From Alphaproteobacteria bacterium (GTDB taxonomy: Bacteria > Pseudomonadota > Alphaproteobacteria > Rhodobacterales > Rhodobacteraceae): a DNA stretch of 64,000 nt. The notes beneath the pieces are model-generated. The model ran no database searches, was not told the origin of the DNA, and saw only the letters and a list, made by a program, of their open reading frames with translations. Within the stretch, counting starts at the first letter, position 1; the number at the start of each line of letters is the position of its first letter. Positions 19,846 to 29,253 of this stretch are shown here, in pieces. The stretch covers positions 1 to 64,000 of the forward strand of contig JAUIIR010000008.1 of the NCBI GenBank assembly GCA_030431485.1, given 5' to 3'. The translations under genes were made by a program, and so were the position numbers.

Positions 19846-21051
19846 TCAGACTGCGACAGCGTGCCTTGGTGGGCTCAGAAAGACCACCAAGGCGACGATG
19901 ATCAGGCCAAGAGACAGCAGGAAGGGCGCGCCGGGAAAGAATATATCCGCCTCGGTGTGGGTGAACTGCGCAAAGACGCTAGTCATGACCATTGGTGCGA
20001 TGATCATCGCGACCGCGCCGACCGAGGTCAGCGCGCCTTGAAGTTCTCCCTGCCGCCTGTCTCCGACTGCTTTGGACATGATCCCTTGCAAAGCCGGAGT
20101 GATAACAGCCCCCAAAGCGGCCATCGGTGTGAGGACCAAGGCAATGGTGCCAGACGTGACAAAAGCGAGTGCGCCAAAGGCAAAGACGTCGAAGACCAGA
20201 CCATAGATGACCGTGCCGCGTTCACCCAGACGGGCGAGGATCAGTCTGATCAACCCGCCTTGCACAATTGCCATCATGATGCCGAAGAGCCCCAGGGACA
20301 GCCCGATCATGCCAGCGTTCCACCCAAATCGTGCTTGTCCGAAATAGGCCCAGACTGCCGGGTATACAAAGAACGCCACTTGGTAGAGGAAGAACACCGC
20401 TAACAAACGACCCAACCCGGGCAATTCCCCCAGCGACTTGAACGCGCCCAGCGGATTGGCGCGACGCCAGTCAAAGGGGCGGCGAATTGCATCTGTTACG
20501 GTTTCTTGAAGAACGAAATAGCCAAGAACCGCATTCGCTCCAGCCAGCACCGCCGCCGCCCAGAACGGTGCGCGGGTGCCCCACTCGCCAAGCAGACCGC
20601 CCATCAACGGACCGATGACAAAGCCCAAGCCAAACGCAGCACCGACCAGTCCAAAATTCTGCGCTTTTTTCTCGGGTTCTGAAATGTCCGCCATAAAGGC
20701 GGACGCGGTGGCCTGTGTGGCCGATGTGATGCCCCCTACGATCCGCCCCAAAAGCAAAAGCCACATCGTTCCGGCAAGGGCCATGACGACATAATCCGCA
20801 GCCATCACCACCAAAGAGATAAGTAAAACAGGACGTCTGCCGAACCGGTCCGACAAATTGCCAATCACCGGACCGAAGAGAAACTGCATGACCGCAAAAA
20901 CGGTCGCCAGGACGCCGCCCCACAGGGCGGCATTTGCAAGATCGCCTCCTGTCACCTCGCGGATCAGATCGGGCATCACGGGAATAATCAGCCCTACGCC
21001 CATCGCATCAATCATCACTGTGATCAGAATAAAGACGACAGGCAGGCGCAT
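19846..21051 (-). CDS. MFS transporter, TetA/TCR-like
   Basis: 12-TM; DAMGVGLIIPVMPDLIREVTG, LFGPVIGNLSDRFGRRPVLLISL, GRIVGGITSATQATASAFMADISEPEKKAQNFGL. Confidence 0.9.
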   Translation of the reverse strand: MRLPVVFILITVMIDAMGVGLIIPVMPDLIREVTGGDLANAALWGGVLATVFAVMQFLFGPVIGNLSDRFGRRPVLLISLVVMAADYVVMALAGTMWLLLLGRIVGGITSATQATASAFMADISEPEKKAQNFGLVGAAFGLGFVIGPLMGGLLGEWGTRAPFWAAAVLAGANAVLGYFVLQETVTDAIRRPFDWRRANPLGAFKSLGELPGLGRLLAVFFLYQVAFFVYPAVWAYFGQARFGWNAGMIGLSLGLFGIMMAIVQGGLIRLILARLGERGTVIYGLVFDVFAFGALAFVTSGTIALVLTPMAALGAVITPALQGIMSKAVGDRRQGELQGALTSVGAVAMIIAPMVMTSVFAQFTHTEADIFFPGAPFLLSLGLIIVALVVFLSPPRHAVAV

Positions 21052-21119
21052 GTGGCGAAACTTTCCGAGTCAGGCCAAGAGTGCCTTCAATGTGTAAACT
21101 ACACTTGACAGTCTTTCAG

Positions 21120-21908
21120 TCAATGCGCCTGTGCGGCGATAAACTCAGTCAGCACCCGCGCATAGGTGTCAGGCGCCTCGACACAGGGCAGGTGTCCGGC
21201 TTTGCGGATTAATTGGAACTGAGAACCGGGTACAAGCTCCACCGTCTCGCGCACCAGATCGGCCGGCGTGGAGCCATCTTCGCTGCCCGCAATGCCGAGT
21301 GTCGGCAAGCGTAGTGCGGCAGTTGTGGTGTAAAAGTCGGTTCCTGCAATTGCCTGCGAGCAGCCGATATACCCGTCCGCCGGGGTGCGTGTCAGCATAT
21401 TGCGCCACATCCGGAATTCGGACGTTTGGCGGAACTCCGGAGTGAACCAGCGCGTCATGGTTGCGTTCGCCAGAGCTTCTACGCCGCCCGCTTCGACATC
21501 CGCAATGCGCTGGGCCCAAATCTCGCGCGTGGCAATCCGGGCTGCCGTGTTGGACAGCACCACGGCCCGCACAAGGTCGAGCCGCTTTGCGGCCAGACCT
21601 TGTGCGATCATGCCGCCAATGGACAACCCGACAAAGACAGCATCCCGAACGTCGAGGTGATCCATGAGTTGTTCGACATCGCGGACGAGAGTGCCCATGC
21701 CATAGGGTGGCTTTGGGCAGTCCGACAAACCATGTCCGCGTTTGTCGTAGCGGATATATTTGAGGCCAGTGCCCGGAAGACGCGCCACTACCTTGTCCCA
21801 AAGACGCAGATCCGTGCCAAGCGAGTTGGCAAAAACAATGGGCGCGCCGTCAGGATCGCCATCAATCCGATAGTGCAGACGGATATCGTTCAGGTCAGCG
21901 ATCAACAT
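21120..21908 (-). CDS. pcaD: 3-oxoadipate enol-lactonase-like alpha/beta hydrolase
   Basis: RYDKRGHGLSDCP, FVGLSIGGMIAQGLAAKR, GHLPCVEAPDTYA; length 262 aa. Confidence 0.8.
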   Translation of the reverse strand: MLIADLNDIRLHYRIDGDPDGAPIVFANSLGTDLRLWDKVVARLPGTGLKYIRYDKRGHGLSDCPKPPYGMGTLVRDVEQLMDHLDVRDAVFVGLSIGGMIAQGLAAKRLDLVRAVVLSNTAARIATREIWAQRIADVEAGGVEALANATMTRWFTPEFRQTSEFRMWRNMLTRTPADGYIGCSQAIAGTDFYTTTAALRLPTLGIAGSEDGSTPADLVRETVELVPGSQFQLIRKAGHLPCVEAPDTYARVLTEFIAAQAH

Positions 21909-21917
21909 GGCGCGCTG

Positions 21918-22895
21918 TCACCCTTCGCCGAACCGTTCCAAGGCGCGCAGGAACACGGCTCGATCGACATTGCCGCCGGATATTGTGCAGATGACAGTGT
22001 CACTTTCCATCTGATCGCCATGATACAGCGCAGCCGCCAAGGCCACGGCACCGCCAGGTTCGGCCACCAGTTTGAGTCGCGCAAACGCCAGTGCCATGGC
22101 CCGTTGTGCCTCGTCTTCTGAGACAACGATCCCCGGGCCACAAAGCCGGTGCATGATTGGAAATGTGAGGTTGCCAGGCTGCGGGGTCACGATGGCATCG
22201 CAGAGGCCGCTGGCACTGCCTGTATTGCGTTCGATCTGGCCAGCCGCCAAAGAGCGCGTGACGTCGTCAAAATTCTCAGGCTCCGCCGGTCGCACACGCA
22301 TTTCCGGAGCGCGGGCTTCGAGCGCGAGGGCGATGCCAGAGGTCAGCCCTCCACCGCCACAGCACACGATCACGTCAGCCTTTGTCACGCCCAGTTCAGC
22401 CGCCTGTTCGGCGATTTCGAGCCCGCACGTGCCTTGTCCGGCAATGACTTCGGGCTCGTCGAACGGCCGGATCAGCGTCAGGCCACGATCCTCGGCAAGC
22501 GCGCTGCCGATTGCGTCCCGGTCCTCGGTCGCGCGGTCGTACAGAACCACCTCAGCCCCGAGTGCCCGGGTGTTTTCGATTTTCATTTGCGGCGCGTCAG
22601 ACGGCATCACGATAACCGCGTTGATGTCGAACTGCTGCGCGGCCAAAGCCACACCCTGTGCGTGGTTGCCGGACGAATACGCGATCACACCATGTTTACG
22701 TTGGTCCTCCGGCAAAGCCGACACGGCCGAGCGCGCGCCGCGATATTTGAAGCTTCCGGTGTGCTGCAGGCATTCCGCTTTGATCAGCACTTGGCGTCCG
22801 GCGATGTCATCCAGAAAAGGTGAGGACAAGAGCGGCGTTACCCGCGCGTGACCTTTCAGGCGGCTTGCTGCCGCTTCAATACGTTGAATGTCCAT
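21918..22895 (-). CDS. PLP-dependent threonine/serine dehydratase-like enzyme
   Basis: KAECLQHTGSFKYRGA (PLP Lys), AYSSGNHAQGVALAA, CCGGGGLTSGIALAL, ISGGNVD. Confidence 0.92.
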   Translation of the reverse strand: MDIQRIEAAASRLKGHARVTPLLSSPFLDDIAGRQVLIKAECLQHTGSFKYRGARSAVSALPEDQRKHGVIAYSSGNHAQGVALAAQQFDINAVIVMPSDAPQMKIENTRALGAEVVLYDRATEDRDAIGSALAEDRGLTLIRPFDEPEVIAGQGTCGLEIAEQAAELGVTKADVIVCCGGGGLTSGIALALEARAPEMRVRPAEPENFDDVTRSLAAGQIERNTGSASGLCDAIVTPQPGNLTFPIMHRLCGPGIVVSEDEAQRAMALAFARLKLVAEPGGAVALAAALYHGDQMESDTVICTISGGNVDRAVFLRALERFGEG

Positions 22896-22898
22896 CGT

Positions 22899-23720
22899 TT
22901 ACCTCAGCATATCGAGCCAGCGCCGTAAGGCGTTCAGGCTTTCGGGTTCGTCGAGAAAGGGAATGTGGCCGCGGTCCGGGACTTCGACTGCCACCATGTC
23001 GGGACGTCGCCGTTTCATTTCGGCAAATGTCTCGGACGAAAGCAGGTCGGAATTTGCGCCTCGGATGCAGGCCAGAGGCAGTCCGGAGAGGGCGTCGAAA
23101 AGCGGCCATAGGTCTGGCGATGGTTGAGCGCCGCTTTCCAGAACCGCCTCACGCAATCGTGGATCGTAGGTCAGCGCCAATCCGTCCTGGGTTTCGTTGA
23201 ACAGGATCTGCGCCTCTCTCAGCCAGCGCTCTGCTGGGACATTTGGAAAGCTTGTCAGAATGCGTGCACGGGCTTCGGCCATCTCGGCATGAGTTTTCAG
23301 CACCGGCGGCCGGCCAAGGTAGTCCTTGATCACCGCCAAGCCTTCGGGAGCAATTTCTGGTCCGATGTCGTTGAGCACTACGCCAAGCAACCGATCCTTG
23401 ACGGTCGCGGCGAGCACCATCGCGATCAAGCCACCGCGGGATGTGCCTAGAATTGCGGCCTGTTCGATTTCGAGGTGATCCAGAAGCTCGATTGCATCGC
23501 GGCCTTCGATCGGGATCTGATAAGTCGCCGGATCTCCCCAATCCGATTGACCGCGCCCACGATGATCCAGTCTGATCAAGCGGACGGTATCAAGATGCGG
23601 AGCCACGAATTCAAAGTCACGGCCGTCGCGTGTCAGTCCCGCGAGGCAGAGAAGAGGCAGTCCCTCGCCCTCATCCATGTAGTGAAGCGAAAGGCCATCA
23701 GATGTGGTGAAACGGGGCAT
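22899..23720 (-). CDS. Alpha/beta hydrolase
   Basis: LCLAGLTRDGRDF, RLDHRGRGQSDW, ILGTSRGGLIAMVLA, DRGHIPFLDEPESL. Confidence 0.9.
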   Translation of the reverse strand: MPRFTTSDGLSLHYMDEGEGLPLLCLAGLTRDGRDFEFVAPHLDTVRLIRLDHRGRGQSDWGDPATYQIPIEGRDAIELLDHLEIEQAAILGTSRGGLIAMVLAATVKDRLLGVVLNDIGPEIAPEGLAVIKDYLGRPPVLKTHAEMAEARARILTSFPNVPAERWLREAQILFNETQDGLALTYDPRLREAVLESGAQPSPDLWPLFDALSGLPLACIRGANSDLLSSETFAEMKRRRPDMVAVEVPDRGHIPFLDEPESLNALRRWLDMLR

Positions 23721-24397
23721 CAGGCCAACTCCGGAATTGTGCTCAGGTCCGACAGAATAAGTTTTGGATGGTATGGCAGACGGTCCACCGGATCACCCGC
23801 GCGATTGACCCAGACGGTTTCAAAGCCATAGCCGCTCGCTCCGGCAATATCCCAACCGTTGGAGGAAACGAAGAGAACATCTTCCTTGGCACACCCAAAT
23901 TCTTTGCCAACCATGTCGTAGACTTGGGACGAAGGTTTGAAGATGCCGACGTCCTCCACGGACAGAACGGCGTCCAGGAAAACGCCGATCCCTGCGCTGT
24001 CGACGGCACCTTCAAGCATATCCTTGCTGCCATTTGACAAAATTGCACATGTTTTCCCGGCGGCTTTCAATTGCGCCAGCATGATCGGGACTTCTCGGTA
24101 GGCGGCCAATTCCCAGTACAGAGCTAAGAGCCGTTCCCGCAACTCCGGATCGTCCGTCAAGCCGACCTTTTCCATCGCCCAATCAAGACCGTCTTTGGTG
24201 ACCTCCCAAAACGGGGTGTAGTCATTGGTGATGGTGCGGAGCCATGTGTATTGCAACTGTTTCAACCGCCAGTGTTCGGCTAACTCTGGCCAGACCGCCT
24301 GTAACGCACCGCGCCCGGGTTCGTCGGCGGCCGCTCGCGCGGCGGCGGCCACATCGAACAGAGTTCCATATGCGTCAAAAATGCAGACCTGAGCCAA
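23720..24397 (-). CDS. Haloacid dehalogenase, type II
   Basis: FDAYGTLFDVAAAA, ILSNGSKDMLE, VLFVSSNGWDIAGASGYGFETVWVNRAG. Confidence 0.92.
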   Translation of the reverse strand: MAQVCIFDAYGTLFDVAAAARAAADEPGRGALQAVWPELAEHWRLKQLQYTWLRTITNDYTPFWEVTKDGLDWAMEKVGLTDDPELRERLLALYWELAAYREVPIMLAQLKAAGKTCAILSNGSKDMLEGAVDSAGIGVFLDAVLSVEDVGIFKPSSQVYDMVGKEFGCAKEDVLFVSSNGWDIAGASGYGFETVWVNRAGDPVDRLPYHPKLILSDLSTIPELA

Positions 24398-24434
24398 TGC
24401 GGTGTCCTCCCCTCATCGTGTGGCCCGCAAGGTG

Positions 24435-25022
24435 TCAGATCGCGATGTGAGAGGGAAGCGCTTGTTTGCTGATCAATAGTCTGCGCTGGTCCAGACAACG
24501 CGGTCGCCATTGCGGCGCAGGGGCAATACCGGGCGGGAGGCGTTGGTATGACTGGGGGTGATAATCACAGATCAGCGTATCGCTCGCGTCTTTGATAAAG
24601 CAGTATGCCCCGTTCGAATGTTGCCATGCAACGCCACCGTAGCTGGCAATCGTCATTGCCGTGATATGATTGTTGGACGCCCAGAAACCGTAATCATCCG
24701 TGCCATATATCCCGCCGCGAATGGCCTCGGGTTCGTCTTGTTTGGCTTCATGAACCAGACCGCCGACATAGTCGTCTACAGCGGCCTTGATGATCCCGGT
24801 GACGGTGGCGGGAACCACCAGAATCCACCCTGCTGCCGCTCCGGCCACACCCACACCGTAGATAAACGCATCCCCCGCGTCGGGCCCGTTACCTGTGACC
24901 GCCCACACGACGGGCTGAACGGCCAAGCCGGCGACACTGCCGCGTGCGCCGCCGATTGCGCGTTCTACAGCAAATGCCGCGACTGTGACCGCAGCGTTGG
25001 TTGCGGAATTTTCTCCAGACAT
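24435..25022 (-). CDS. Hypothetical protein with Gly/Ala-rich hydrophobic N-terminal half
   Basis: 195 aa; hydrophobic Gly/Ala stretches (GGARGSVAGLAVQPVVWAVTG, GVGVAGAAAGWILVVPATVTGIIKAA) followed by a soluble C-terminal region. No family recognised. Confidence 0.5.
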   Translation of the reverse strand: MSGENSATNAAVTVAAFAVERAIGGARGSVAGLAVQPVVWAVTGNGPDAGDAFIYGVGVAGAAAGWILVVPATVTGIIKAAVDDYVGGLVHEAKQDEPEAIRGGIYGTDDYGFWASNNHITAMTIASYGGVAWQHSNGAYCFIKDASDTLICDYHPQSYQRLPPGIAPAPQWRPRCLDQRRLLISKQALPSHIAI

Positions 25023-25285
25023 CTTTCAACTCCTCGCAAGGAGGCCATACTGAGGCACTCGGATTAGAGGCCATCCAAGCAGGCCTGGTAATCAAGAGCA
25101 CCGGTCGAAAACTGTTTGGCCGAACTCGCTCATAGGCTGGCACAGAGGTGTTGGTCGCGCAAGTCTGGTTGTGATTGAGTTGGGTGGAGACTGTCTTCTC
25201 GGCAAGCAAGATCGGGAATCAATGGCGTCCCATGAGCCGCTTCGCAAGACGAGTTTGAACGTGTCGTGGTGGATGCTACGCGATC

Positions 25286-25325
25286 AAAAAAACAAACCCC
25301 CGAAAGCGCAGGGCTCCGGGGGCTG
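25286..25325 (-). terminator. Rho-independent terminator downstream of rpsU
   Basis: On minus strand CCCCCGGAGCC-CTGCG-CTTTCGGGGG then TTTGTTTTTTT. Confidence 0.75.
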
Positions 25326-25355
25326 TCAAAATCAAAGCGTGTTGGAAAGAACTGC

Positions 25356-25562
25356 TTAGAGCATACCTTCGCGCTGTGCCTTCTTACGCGCCAGTTTGCG
25401 CGCACGGCGGATCGCTTCGGCCTTCTCGCGTGCTTTTTTCTCGGACGGCTTTTCGAAATGTTGCTTGAGCTTCATTTCACGAAAAACGCCTTCACGCTGC
25501 AGCTTTTTCTTCAGAGCGCGGAGCGCCTGATCGACGTTATTGTCACGAACACTAACCTGCAT
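25356..25562 (-). CDS. rpsU: 30S ribosomal protein S21
   Basis: [56 protein letters not shown]. Confidence 0.97.
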   Translation of the reverse strand: MQVSVRDNNVDQALRALKKKLQREGVFREMKLKQHFEKPSEKKAREKAEAIRRARKLARKKAQREGML

Positions 25563-25645
25563 GTGGTTTTCACCACCTTTCTAAGTTGGAATTGCAAGGA
25601 TTTGCAGGAGCGCGCCGTATAGCAAGGCAAAGACGGTTTGTCCAG

Positions 25646-26413
25646 TCACTCTGATATCGGATCGCGCTGATCCACTTTGCCAGGCAAGCGATTTGCAGGA
25701 TGGACGAAGATCGCCAGCGAGAGCAAAGCAAAAATACACTCGTACACCTCCCACCGGCGGCTTTCGTCGAGGAACGGTATGATCAGCGTCACACCAAAGG
25801 CAAAAGCCGCGTGGTACAGCTGTGGTACCGGGATGATCATCTTGTGCGCCAGTGTTTGCACCCAGACGGCACGCGGCCAAAGCAGCGGCAGGACGATCAA
25901 ATACGCGAGGATGATGTAAGACAGAACCGGCCCGAAAATCAGTTCATCAAGTTTGACATCGCCGATAACGAGGTTGTGGAAGGTGAATTCCTGCTGATCA
26001 TTGTTTTCCTGAAAGTATTCAGGAGTCTCGAACCCAAGAATGCGCTGGCCCCAGGAAATCTCTTCGCCGCCAGCCCAGACATAGACAAGGCCGTAAATAA
26101 CACCCAGGGCCACGATGCCCCGGGGCACGAAAGGCTGTGCTTCGAAGGCACGCGACCAAAGTGCGAGACCGCAGATGCCCAATACAATCGCTGTTGCGTT
26201 TTCGACTAGGGAATCTTCTGCTCCGAAATACCGGAAGAAGATATCGCCTGACATGGCGGATGCGATGAAGGCTGCGACAAGCACGCAGGTCGCCAGAAAC
26301 AGCAGCGTAAAATCAAATTTTTGTCGTGTCACGAATGCCTGCATCCCAAGAATTTCAAATTGAATATCATCGACGTCGATCATCGAAATATGGAACGTTT
26401 CATTCCTGGACAA
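25646..26413 (-). CDS. Conserved multi-pass membrane protein of unknown function
   Basis: 255 aa, about 6-7 predicted TM segments, GGEEISWGQRILGFETPEYFQENN motif. Confidence 0.7.
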   Translation of the reverse strand: MSRNETFHISMIDVDDIQFEILGMQAFVTRQKFDFTLLFLATCVLVAAFIASAMSGDIFFRYFGAEDSLVENATAIVLGICGLALWSRAFEAQPFVPRGIVALGVIYGLVYVWAGGEEISWGQRILGFETPEYFQENNDQQEFTFHNLVIGDVKLDELIFGPVLSYIILAYLIVLPLLWPRAVWVQTLAHKMIIPVPQLYHAAFAFGVTLIIPFLDESRRWEVYECIFALLSLAIFVHPANRLPGKVDQRDPISE

Positions 26414-26572
26414 CGTTCCGGGACTGAAATCGAATTACAGGTGGCTTGATATCCACATCTCGGGTGGCGTCCACAATAAATGCGGTACATGAGACGTGAC
26501 GAAGTGGCGTAATCTGGGTATCCGGCCTAGTTTGATGCAAAAGACGGCAACCGATCCTGCGGAGGCTCCATC

Positions 26573-27265
26573 ATGACCGACACACAACGTGATCTCGCAA
26601 CCGAGATTTTGGATGCAGCTTTGATGCATGTCCCTTTCGATGGGTGGTCCGCCACGGCGTTTAATGCGGCCATACAGGATGCCGATGTGGCACCTGCCGT
26701 TGCAAAGGGGCTATTTCCGCGTGGGGCGATTGATCTGGCCGCAGCCTATCACCGCCGCGGTGACGACGCGATGGTGGCGGCCCTGAGCGCGAAGGACCTG
26801 TCGGATATGCGGTTCCGTGACAAGGTCGCTCTGGCTGTGCGCTTGCGGATCGAATCGGTTGAAGACAAAGAAGCAGTCCGTCGGGGGGCAACGCTGTTTG
26901 CGCTGCCGATGCATGCCGCTGAGGGGGCGAAGCTGATCTGGGGGACGGCGGATCGCATCTGGACGGTGCTCGGCGATACGTCGCGCGACATCAACTGGTA
27001 CACCAAGCGTGCAACGTTGTCGGGCGTCTATTCGTCCACGGTATTGTATTGGTTGGGCGACGACTCGCTAGACAATCAGGCGACATGGGCCTTTCTCGAC
27101 CGTCGGATCGACGATGTGATGCAGGTAGAAAAGGTGAAGTCGCAAATGCGCAAGGCGCCCGGGTTGGGTAAGCTGGTGACCGGGGCCGAATCCTTTTTGT
27201 CGCGGATAAAGTCCCCCAAACAGCGTCACGATGATCTGCCGGGCGGTTGGACCGTTCCGCGGTAG
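26573..27265 (+). CDS. COQ9 family protein (ubiquinone biosynthesis)
   Basis: LDAALMHVPFDGWSATAFNAAIQDADV, LRIESVEDKEAVRRGATLFALP, DTSRDINWYTKRATLSGVYSSTVLYWLGD; located next to rpsU. Confidence 0.92.
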   Translation: MTDTQRDLATEILDAALMHVPFDGWSATAFNAAIQDADVAPAVAKGLFPRGAIDLAAAYHRRGDDAMVAALSAKDLSDMRFRDKVALAVRLRIESVEDKEAVRRGATLFALPMHAAEGAKLIWGTADRIWTVLGDTSRDINWYTKRATLSGVYSSTVLYWLGDDSLDNQATWAFLDRRIDDVMQVEKVKSQMRKAPGLGKLVTGAESFLSRIKSPKQRHDDLPGGWTVPR

Positions 27266-27269
27266 GGTT

Positions 27270-27908
27270 CTATCGGATCGGTTCGAACAAGGCGTCTGTG
27301 GCTGAACAGTCGCGTACCACGTCACGTCCACACGGCACCGGAACAAGCGACTTGGACAAGCAGATCCGCGCTTCCTGAATGCGCCCATTTTTGCAGGTGA
27401 TCGTGATCATGTCTGGCTCAAGCTTTGGATTTGCCTTCAGAAATGCCTCTTCAACGACCGCGGCCGGAAGTTTCACCGCTTTGTCCAGCTGTCTGAAAAT
27501 CTCGGGCCGGACGATTTTCCCATAAGCCTCGCGGGACAGGGTGTAGTAGTCTGGGGCCGATAGCCCGGTACACACCCCATGCTTGTTCCACTGGTGCCAC
27601 GCCAACCCGGACGTTCCCATGATGTCTGCCATGTCGCGTGTCATGGTACGCGTTGGATTGCGTTCGGAGGTTGGGCAATATGAAGGCCAGCCGCGATGGT
27701 ACTGAGGCCAGAGGCCATGCATCACCCAGCCGAAATCTGCATCGCCATCGCATTGCGGTGAGTTTCGGGCGTCTCCTTCAAGAGCGCACCACGTCGGAGA
27801 CCAACTGAGCGACAGCACATAATAGTCGAACTCGCCGGCGCGTTCCCCTTTGGCAACAGCCAAAGATGCCGCAACCAGACCGATCAACGACAAGATCAAA
27901 ACCCGCAT
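27270..27908 (-). CDS. Secreted ribonuclease T2 family protein
   Basis: Signal peptide; both CAS motifs recognisable: WVMHGLWPQY and SGLAWHQWNKHGVCTG. Confidence 0.9.
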   Translation of the reverse strand: MRVLILSLIGLVAASLAVAKGERAGEFDYYVLSLSWSPTWCALEGDARNSPQCDGDADFGWVMHGLWPQYHRGWPSYCPTSERNPTRTMTRDMADIMGTSGLAWHQWNKHGVCTGLSAPDYYTLSREAYGKIVRPEIFRQLDKAVKLPAAVVEEAFLKANPKLEPDMITITCKNGRIQEARICLSKSLVPVPCGRDVVRDCSATDALFEPIR

Positions 27909-28042
27909 TGCCTCTTCCCTCTTTGCTTTTGCGCGACTATAAGGCGGCCAAGTTCCCTGACAATGGAAACCGTCCCGGCCGATCCGGGACCTCTTGGACC
28001 CGCTCCGAGAGACCGAACAAGCTTTGCGTAAGGAGACGCGAG

Positions 28043-28801
28043 ATGGGTAAACCGATTATGGCAAAAGCCACCGCCGTCTGGCTGGTGGACAACACCACAC
28101 TGACCTTCAAGCAGATCGCCGATTTTACCGGCATGCACGAGCTGGAAGTGCAAGGCATTGCGGATGGGGACGTCGCCGCAGGCGTCAAAGGGTTCGACCC
28201 GATTGCCAACAATCAGCTTGATGCCGAAGAGATCAAGAAGGGTGAAAACAACCCGATGCACGTTCTCAAGCTCAAGGTTTATGCCGCGGCTCAAGGCGAG
28301 GAAAAGCGCCGTGGCCCGCGCTACACGCCGCTGTCCAAACGTCAGGATCGTCCTGCGTCGATCCTGTGGTTGGTTAAGTTCCACCCGGAACTCAGCGATG
28401 GTCAAATTTCCAAACTGGTCGGTACCACCAAACCGACCATCCAGGCGATCCGCGAACGCACCCATTGGAACATCAATAACATTCAGCCAATTGATCCGGT
28501 TGCGCTGGGCCTCTGCAAGCAGTCTGAACTGGACGCAGCGGTTGCCAAAGCTGCGAAGAAGCAGGAGGCGGTGATGACTGATGACGAGCGCCGCAAGCTC
28601 GTCTCGACCGAGCAGAGCCTTGAGATGGACGCGGAACCGCGCCTGCCGAGTGCAATTGAAGGGCTTGAGACATTCAGCTTGTCGGGCACGACCAGCGACG
28701 ACGAAGAGGACAAGAACGAAAACTATGCGGACGCCGACAGCTTTTTCAACCTGCCGGATGGTGCGCATGACGATGATGATGAGGACGAAGATCAGCGCTA
28801 A
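28043..28801 (+). CDS. DUF1013 protein (TrcR-like cell cycle transcriptional regulator)
   Basis: MAKATAVWLVDNTTLTFKQIADFTGMHELEVQGIADGDVAAGVKGFDPIANNQL..., acidic C-tail; AAGGAG SD upstream of ATG 28043. Confidence 0.9.
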   Translation: MGKPIMAKATAVWLVDNTTLTFKQIADFTGMHELEVQGIADGDVAAGVKGFDPIANNQLDAEEIKKGENNPMHVLKLKVYAAAQGEEKRRGPRYTPLSKRQDRPASILWLVKFHPELSDGQISKLVGTTKPTIQAIRERTHWNINNIQPIDPVALGLCKQSELDAAVAKAAKKQEAVMTDDERRKLVSTEQSLEMDAEPRLPSAIEGLETFSLSGTTSDDEEDKNENYADADSFFNLPDGAHDDDDEDEDQR

Positions 28802-28822
28802 TCTTTCTCCTGAACACTTCAA

Positions 28823-28860
28823 AGCCCGGCCCGCTGTGCGATGCCGGGCTTTTTTGTTTT
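28823..28860 (+). terminator. Rho-independent terminator after the DUF1013 gene
   Basis: AGCCCGGC...GCCGGGCT followed by TTTTTTGTTTT. Confidence 0.8.
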
Positions 28861-29242
28861 AGTCAGACTTGCGCATTTCTTTCGGCCCGCCTGTTGCCAT
28901 ATCGGTGCCCATGTAGGCCTGACCGCTGTCTTTCCATGCGGCAAAGCCTCCGGCCATATGCGCAATGCGGTCCTCTCCGGCAGCCAGACACATTTTGGCG
29001 ACACGGGCCGAGCGTACGCCGGATCCGCAGTGAAACACGATCTGTTTTTTCGATTGCTCGGGCATGTGGTTCGGCTCAAACGCCTGCATTGGCGCCAGAA
29101 GCGCTCCATTGATCCGCTCCAAGGCAAATTCCTGTGGCGTGCGCACGTCAATCAGTACGATTTTGTCCTGAGAAAAAGCGTCTGCAACCTCGGCCGGTGT
29201 CCAGTGCTCCAGCGTTCCGTTTTCCGTTTCTTCGATATCCAT
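28859..29242 (-). CDS. Rhodanese-like domain protein
   Basis: KIVLIDVRTPQEFALERINGALLAPM, IVFHCGSGVRSARVAKMCLAAG (Cys active-site loop), MAGGFAAWKDSG. Confidence 0.92.
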   Translation of the reverse strand: MDIEETENGTLEHWTPAEVADAFSQDKIVLIDVRTPQEFALERINGALLAPMQAFEPNHMPEQSKKQIVFHCGSGVRSARVAKMCLAAGEDRIAHMAGGFAAWKDSGQAYMGTDMATGGPKEMRKSD

Positions 29243-29253
29243 GCGGGTGCCTC

